Translations under genes and position numbers: made by a program
Shown: piece by piece, positions 58,068 through 64,000 of the stretch
How the letters are laid out: each line of letters begins with the position of its first letter
How positions within the stretch are numbered: the first letter of the stretch is position 1
The notes under the pieces: generated by a model
Told to the model about the DNA's origin: nothing
Seen by the model: only the letters and a program-made list of their open reading frames with translations
Databases searched by the model: none
NCBI RefSeq assembly: GCF_020616155.1
Contig: NZ_CP085530.1
Coordinates: 1,796,001-1,860,000 of the forward strand
DNA length: 64,000 nt
Direction: 5' to 3'
DNA from: Vogesella sp. XCS3
GTDB lineage: Bacteria > Pseudomonadota > Gammaproteobacteria > Burkholderiales > Chromobacteriaceae

Positions 58068-59354
58068 ATGACTACCCTGCTGCACTGGCTGCGTGAGCAC
58101 GCCATTACCCACATCGAATGCCTCATCCCGGACCTGAATGCCCAAGCACGCGGCAAGCTGGTACCTGTTACGCATTACCCGGCAGAAGGCGAACTGCGCT
58201 TTCCCCAAGTCAGCCTGATACAAAGCTGGATGGGCGACCCGCAACAGCAGCTGGTTCCCGATAACGACCCCGACCTGCGCTTGCTACCCGACCTGGCCAC
58301 ACTCAGCGTCAAACCGGGGCCTGGCCGCCGCATCGCCCAGCTTATCCACGATTGTTACAGCGATAGCGGCCAGCTACTGGAAACGGCACCGCGCAGCGTA
58401 CTGAAGCGTGTGCTGGCACGCTTTGACGCGCTGGGCTTCACTCCAGTCGTGGCACCCGAAATCGAGTTTTACCTGCTGGATGCACAAGGCCAGCAACGCG
58501 AAGCAATCGGGCCCGCCTACGCTGTAGACCACAGCGCCCGGCACGAGCCTTTTTTTGCCGAGCTGGAACAAGCCTGCCACCTGCAAGGCATTGCCACCGA
58601 TACGCTACTGCACGAAGTAGGCAACGGCCAATACGAACTCAACCTGCAACACGGCCCGGCGCTGGCCCTGGCAGACCAGGTATTCCTGCTTAAACGCACC
58701 CTGCGCCAGCTGGCCAGCCGGCACGGCCTGCAGGCCTGCTTCATGGCCAAGCCCTTCCCCGGCCAACCGGGCAGTGCCATGCATATTCACCAAAGCCTGC
58801 TGGATAGCCCGGGCAATAATGCTTTCTCGCAGGCGGATGGTAGCGAACACCCACGCTTTCATCACTACATCGGCGGCCTGCAACGCTATTTGCCGCAAGC
58901 CATGCTGCTATTTGCGGCCAACCCTAATGCCTACCGCCGCCTCTGCGCCCATAGTGCTGCGCCAATCAATGTAGAGTGGGGTTACGACAACCGCAGCTGC
59001 GGCCTGCGCGTACCGGTTTGCCACCCGCAGGCCCGGCGTGTAGAAAACCGCCTGCCCGGCATTGATGCCAACCCCTACCTGGCACTGGCAGCCACACTGG
59101 CCTGCGGCTTGCTTGGTATGGAGCAAGGCTGCAAAGCAAGCCCCCCCCGCTCGGACAGCGCCTATCAGCAAGCGGCGACCTTGCCTGACTCGCAACAAAC
59201 CGCCATGCAGGCGTTTGCACAAGCCCATGCGCTGCATGATGTTCTGGGGCCGGATTTCGCCCGCACCTTTCTGGCGCTAAAACAGGTAGAACAGCAACAT
59301 TTCCAGCAGCAAGTCACCGCGTGGGAATGGCAATATTTAGCTCACCAAGCCTGA
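58068..59354 (+). CDS. Glutamine synthetase family protein (PuuA/glutamylpolyamine synthetase-like)
   Basis: The 428-residue protein, begun at the ATG at 58068, has a GS beta-grasp part (THIECLIPDLNAQARGKLVP) and the catalytic barrel. Metal and substrate segments are VAPEIEFYLLDAQ, GNGQYELNLQHGP and GSAMHIHQSLLD. The Arg-rich segment VEWGYDNRSCGLRVP and ENRLPGIDANPYLALAA complete it. It belongs to the class including gamma-glutamylputrescine synthetase rather than GlnA (about 470 residues with an adenylylation site). The following potF gene supports a polyamine role. The substrate is inferred. Confidence 0.85.
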   Translation: MTTLLHWLREHAITHIECLIPDLNAQARGKLVPVTHYPAEGELRFPQVSLIQSWMGDPQQQLVPDNDPDLRLLPDLATLSVKPGPGRRIAQLIHDCYSDSGQLLETAPRSVLKRVLARFDALGFTPVVAPEIEFYLLDAQGQQREAIGPAYAVDHSARHEPFFAELEQACHLQGIATDTLLHEVGNGQYELNLQHGPALALADQVFLLKRTLRQLASRHGLQACFMAKPFPGQPGSAMHIHQSLLDSPGNNAFSQADGSEHPRFHHYIGGLQRYLPQAMLLFAANPNAYRRLCAHSAAPINVEWGYDNRSCGLRVPVCHPQARRVENRLPGIDANPYLALAATLACGLLGMEQGCKASPPRSDSAYQQAATLPDSQQTAMQAFAQAHALHDVLGPDFARTFLALKQVEQQHFQQQVTAWEWQYLAHQA

Positions 59355-59485
59355 AAACCACGCGCTACAATGCAGCTGTTCCAAGGGAGTAGTTGAGCAT
59401 TTTCCCGCACCGGTTTCTAATTAACACAGCGGCGATAACCAGGCCGTAATGATGAAATAAGCAGACTAACTGCAAGGAGAACCTG

Positions 59486-60583
59486 ATGAAGAAATCGACC
59501 CTGACCCTGGCTATCAGCCTGGCCTTGACCGCCGCCTCTGGCAGCGCCTTCGCCGCCGGCAAAGAGCTGAACGTGTACAACTGGTCAGACTACATTGCAG
59601 AATCCACGGTACCGAACTTCCAGAAAGCTACTGGCATCAAGGTTCGTTACGATGTCTACGATAGCAACGAGATCCTGCAAGCCAAGATGCTGACCGGCAA
59701 ATCCGGCTACGACCTGGTTCACCCGTCCAATACCTTCCTGGCCAAGCAAATCCAGGCCGGCCTGTACCAGCCGGTCAACAAGGCCAAAATCCCGAACTAC
59801 AAAGACCTGGACCCGGAGCTGATGAAGCTCATGACCCAGTTCGACCCGGGTAACCAGTTTGCTATCCCTTATTTCTGGGGCATGAATACAATTGGTATCA
59901 ACACCGACAAGGCAAACAAAGCACTAGGTGGCAAGCTGCCAGCTAACGAGTGGGACCTGCTGTTCAAAGTCGAGAACGTGTCCAAGCTGAAAAGCTGCGG
60001 TGTCAGCATGCTGGACTCTGCGGCAGAAGTCTTCCCGGTAGTGCTGCACTACATGGGCAAAAACCCGGCCAGCACCAACGAAGCCGACTACAAAGCAGCG
60101 GCAGCCCTACTGAAACCACTGCGCCCGCACATTACCCGATTCTCCTCCTCGGGCTACATTAACGAGCTCTCCGGTGGCTCGCTATGTCTGGTACTGGGGT
60201 ACGGCGGTGACCTGAATATCGCCAAAACCCGCGCTGAGGAAGCCAAAAACGGCGTCAAAGTACAGCCGCTGGTACCCAAAACAGGCGTAGGTATCTGGAT
60301 CGACAGTATGGTGATCCCGAAAGACGCCAAAAACGTCGATAACGCCCTCACCTACATCAACTACGTGCTGGATCCAAAAGTCTCGGCAGCCAATGCCAAT
60401 ACCGTTACCTATGCACCGGGCAGCCTGGCCGCTCGCCAGTTCATCGACAAGAAGCACTTGGCCAATCCGTCTATTTTCCCGAGCAAAGACATCGTGGCCA
60501 AGAGCTTCGTGATGCCAACCATGGATGCCAAAATCCAGCGCCTGACCACACGTCTATGGCAGGAGTTCAAAACCGGTAAATAA
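59486..60583 (+). CDS. potF: Putrescine/spermidine-binding periplasmic protein
   Basis: The 365-residue protein has a signal peptide (TLALTAASGSAFA-like, cut near 23) and the PotF/PotD opening KELNVYNWSDYIAESTVPNF. YDVYDSNEILQAKMLTGKSG, PYFWGMNTIGIN and LCLVLGYGGDLNIAK contain the polyamine-binding acidic and aromatic positions. An AAGGAG ribosome site precedes the ATG. It delivers polyamines to an ABC permease, whose genes (potGHI) are not in this window. A terminator follows. The glutamine synthetase-like gene upstream (131-base gap) fits polyamine use as nitrogen source. Confidence 0.92.
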   Translation: MKKSTLTLAISLALTAASGSAFAAGKELNVYNWSDYIAESTVPNFQKATGIKVRYDVYDSNEILQAKMLTGKSGYDLVHPSNTFLAKQIQAGLYQPVNKAKIPNYKDLDPELMKLMTQFDPGNQFAIPYFWGMNTIGINTDKANKALGGKLPANEWDLLFKVENVSKLKSCGVSMLDSAAEVFPVVLHYMGKNPASTNEADYKAAAALLKPLRPHITRFSSSGYINELSGGSLCLVLGYGGDLNIAKTRAEEAKNGVKVQPLVPKTGVGIWIDSMVIPKDAKNVDNALTYINYVLDPKVSAANANTVTYAPGSLAARQFIDKKHLANPSIFPSKDIVAKSFVMPTMDAKIQRLTTRLWQEFKTGK

Positions 60584-60605
60584 GCGTAATCCACGCATCA
60601 GCCAC

Positions 60606-60634
60606 AGCCCCTGCGCTCACGCCCAGGGGCTTTT
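60606..60634 (+). terminator. Rho-independent terminator of potF
   Basis: AGCCCCTG (60606-60613) pairs with CAGGGGCT (60624-60631), followed by TTTTAATT. Confidence 0.82.
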
Positions 60635-60749
60635 AATTACCTTTAAAGAACAGCCCTGCAATAGTGCAGGCCTGCGTGTAAAACCAATCCACTTTTACGG
60701 CACTGATGGTAGGATGCGTTAATCGCATTAATACGCACACACACGCCTC

Positions 60750-62096
60750 ATGCTGTTTTTTTCGCCAACCGATCCGCTGCGATCCCTGCCTGGCATTACC
60801 CTGCGTCCGGATGCCGTGACCATCCTGCACAGCGCCACCGATTATCGCGAACAGTTACTCGGCATGATTCGCCAGGCACGCCACCGCATTTACCTCTGCG
60901 CGCTATACCTGCAAGAAGACGAAGGTGGCAAACTCATTCTCGATGCCCTCTATGCGGCGGCTGCGGCCAACCCTGAGCTCGATATAAAAGTATTTGTCGA
61001 TGCACACAGGGCTCGCCGTGGCCTTATTGGCCATGGCAAACAAGAAGGCAATGCCGGCTGGTACCGTCGGCGCGCCCAGGCACAGCCACAAGACAACCTC
61101 TCCATCTACGGCGTACCCGTACAGACACGCGAGCTTTTTGGTGTGATGCACCTCAAGGGTTACGTCATCGACGACACCGTGCTGTATAGCGGTGCCAGCC
61201 TGAACAATGTCTACCTGCACGTGGGAGACAAATACCGCTTTGACCGCTACCACCTGATCAACAGCGCACCATTAGCCGACGTACTGTCAGGCTATATGCT
61301 CGACACCCTTGCGGCCAACCCGGCAGTCATCTGTCTGGACCAGCCCATTACCCAAGACAAAGCCAGCCAGAACCGTGCAACTCGGCAGCTGCGCAAAACC
61401 CTGGCACAAACCCGCTATACAGTCGTGCCAGATAGGCATTGCCAAAGCGGGCTACAAGTATTTCCCGTCTGCGGTGTCGGCAAAGGCAACCCGTTCAACA
61501 AGCTGCTGGAAAACCTGCTGTATAGCGCACGGCAGCAAATCAGCATCTGTACGCCCTATTTCAACCTGCCTCGCCCGCTGCTCAAAGCCATAGACAAAGC
61601 CCTGGCACGGCAGGTCAAAGTAGAAATCATTGTTGGTGACAAAACCGCCAATGACTTTTACATCCCGCCCAGTGAGCCTTTCAAGGTCATTGGCGGCCTG
61701 CCCTACCTGTATGAAATGAACCTGCGCCGCTTTGCCAAACAATATCAGCGCGCCATTCAGGCCGGGCTACTTACCATTCGGCTTTGGCAGCACAACGACA
61801 ACAGCTTTCACCTGAAAGGCCTGTGGATAGACCAGCATTTGCAGCTGATCACCGGTAATAACCTGAACCCACGCGCCTTCCGTCTGGATCTGGAAAATGG
61901 CCTGCTGCTGCACGACCCACAAGGACAGCTGGCCGCCATCACCGCACAAGAGCTCGACAACATCCGTCAACACACCCGGATCGTCAGCCATTACCAGCAA
62001 CTGGAAAAGTTACAACACTATCCGGAAAAGGTAAGGAAACTACTCAGCAGGCTAAACCGCTTCCGACTAGACAAACTGTTTCACCGGCTACTCTAA
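60750..62096 (+). CDS. pssA: CDP-diacylglycerol-serine O-phosphatidyltransferase (PLD superfamily)
   Basis: The 448-residue protein is close to E. coli PssA (451). It has the two HKD motifs HLKGYVIDDTVLYSGASLNN (about 135) and HLKGLWIDQHLQLITGNNLN (about 357). It joins serine to CDP-diacylglycerol to make phosphatidylserine, the precursor of phosphatidylethanolamine, at the inner membrane surface. This PLD type is not related to the small integral-membrane PssA. It is a single-gene unit with a terminator after it. Confidence 0.93.
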   Translation: MLFFSPTDPLRSLPGITLRPDAVTILHSATDYREQLLGMIRQARHRIYLCALYLQEDEGGKLILDALYAAAAANPELDIKVFVDAHRARRGLIGHGKQEGNAGWYRRRAQAQPQDNLSIYGVPVQTRELFGVMHLKGYVIDDTVLYSGASLNNVYLHVGDKYRFDRYHLINSAPLADVLSGYMLDTLAANPAVICLDQPITQDKASQNRATRQLRKTLAQTRYTVVPDRHCQSGLQVFPVCGVGKGNPFNKLLENLLYSARQQISICTPYFNLPRPLLKAIDKALARQVKVEIIVGDKTANDFYIPPSEPFKVIGGLPYLYEMNLRRFAKQYQRAIQAGLLTIRLWQHNDNSFHLKGLWIDQHLQLITGNNLNPRAFRLDLENGLLLHDPQGQLAAITAQELDNIRQHTRIVSHYQQLEKLQHYPEKVRKLLSRLNRFRLDKLFHRLL

Positions 62097-62105
62097 GGCC
62101 CATGC

Positions 62106-62131
62106 ATAAAGCCCGCTTTTGCGGGCTTTAT
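62106..62131. terminator. Terminator of pssA
   Basis: ATAAAGCCCGC (62106-62116) pairs with GCGGGCTTTAT (62121-62131) with a TTTT loop, 9 bases after the pssA stop. AAA/TTT ends of the stem could serve as weak T-runs both ways. Confidence 0.75.
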
Positions 62132-62146
62132 GTTGGGCGGGCAGGC

Positions 62147-62166
62147 TGCGGCCAAGGTTGGCCGCG
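62147..62166. repeat. Near-palindromic pair of one-mismatch 10-mer copies
   Basis: TGCGGCCAAG (62147-62156) and GTTGGCCGCG (62157-62166) are each one base off the dispersed 10-mer and face each other directly. They lie between the pssA terminator and the rRNA operon terminator. Confidence 0.6.
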
Positions 62167-62197
62167 GGGTGCATGCGGTGTTTTCGCGGCACCAAAG

Positions 62198-62225
62198 CAA
62201 AAGCCCAGCTCGTATGAGCTGGGCT
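62198..62225 (-). terminator. Terminator of the rRNA operon
   Basis: AGCCCAGCTC (62202-62211) pairs with GAGCTGGGCT (62216-62225) with a 4-base loop. On the minus strand it is followed by TTTTGCTTT, 11 bases after the 5S gene end. Confidence 0.82.
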
Positions 62226-62235
62226 TGCGTATGGG

Positions 62236-62351
62236 GCGTCTGGCGGTGTCCTACTTTCACACAGGAATCTGCACTATCATCGGCGCTGAGGCGTTTCACG
62301 GTCCTGTTCGGAATGGGAAGGCGTGGGACCACCTCGCTATGGCCACCAGAC
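62236..62351 (-). rRNA. rrf: 5S ribosomal RNA
   Basis: Read on the minus strand it begins GTCTGGTGGCCATAGCGAGG and contains CCGAACAGGACCGTGAAACG and GTAGGACACCGCCAGAC, the standard 5S blocks, with complementary ends. The length of about 115 bases is normal. It follows the 23S gene in the usual order, with a gap of about 105 bases, and a terminator lies just beyond. Confidence 0.93.
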
Positions 62352-62456
62352 ATAAACTGTCACAAACTTAAAGAAGCCAGGCTGGAAACCTTCCAGCCGG
62401 TAGAATTTTCTTGTATCAACCAGCGCTTCATCATCAACAAAGCAACTCAAATGATA

Positions 62457-64000
<1,544 letters not shown>

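Noticed and set aside
57911-58096. A 61-codon frame in the leader of the glutamine synthetase-like gene
   Set aside because: It has no clear ribosome site or conserved content and overlaps the start of the real gene.

Overview
This window is about 60% GC and looks like chromosome from a Betaproteobacterium of the order Neisseriales, most likely a free-living, flagellated Chromobacteriaceae-type organism. The genus is an inference. The evidence is the gene content: a polar flagellar flhB-flhA-flhF-flhG-fliA cluster, ppk1, argA, lpxK-kdsB, DUF2917 beside a GST gene, a TfoX_C-TadA fusion, and a Neisseriales-like 5S/23S rRNA end. No prophage, insertion sequence, CRISPR array or tRNA gene was seen.

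Layout. 1-4162 (minus) is the N-terminal part of a giant LEPR/DUF4347 surface protein with tandem ~140-144-residue repeats; it runs off the left edge. 4.5-8.9 kb carries a FabMG-like enzyme and a membrane GGDEF-EAL protein. 9-13 kb (plus) runs mtaD, ubiG, tadA, an L,D-transpeptidase gene and a DUF2721 gene. A candidate 6S-like RNA lies on the minus strand just after, then a GntR regulator. folA-thyA (minus) sit back to back with the flagellar operon (15.5-22.6 kb). Two DnaQ-superfamily exonucleases, a LysR/DUF2917/GST group and htpG follow, then a histidine kinase with an HD-GYP response regulator. The operon exbB-exbD-lpxK-trm112-kdsB-adk reads leftward to 32 kb. xseA, a DUF4442 gene, gpmI-envC-ctpA, argA, yggX, ppk1 and a membrane-protein group read rightward to 49 kb. 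The last part holds rluA, alaX, a solute-binding protein, a phosphatase, a ClpP-like lipoprotein, a phosphofructokinase, parE-yjdF-rppH, a glutamylpolyamine synthetase-like gene with potF, and pssA. The 3' end of an rRNA operon (5S and partial 23S, minus strand) closes the window.

Main discovery. The 10-mer GTTGGCCGCA occurs at least 43 times on the two strands combined (22 plus, 21 minus), against roughly 0.2 expected from base composition. Copies are spread through nearly all gene neighbourhoods, absent from the rRNA, over-represented between genes, often beside terminators, and in places arranged as inverted pairs that form hairpins. This is how the DNA uptake sequences of Neisseriaceae behave, but the word differs from the GCCGTCTGAA family. 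I propose it as a DNA-uptake-sequence-like signal of this lineage.

Other points worth checking are the 6S-like RNA, a cluster of DnaA boxes with an AT-rich tract before xseA, an FlhG homologue without Walker A lysines, a MotC stator gene without its MotD partner, a phosphofructokinase with mixed phosphoryl-donor signatures, and a hairpin that covers the start of a small unknown gene.
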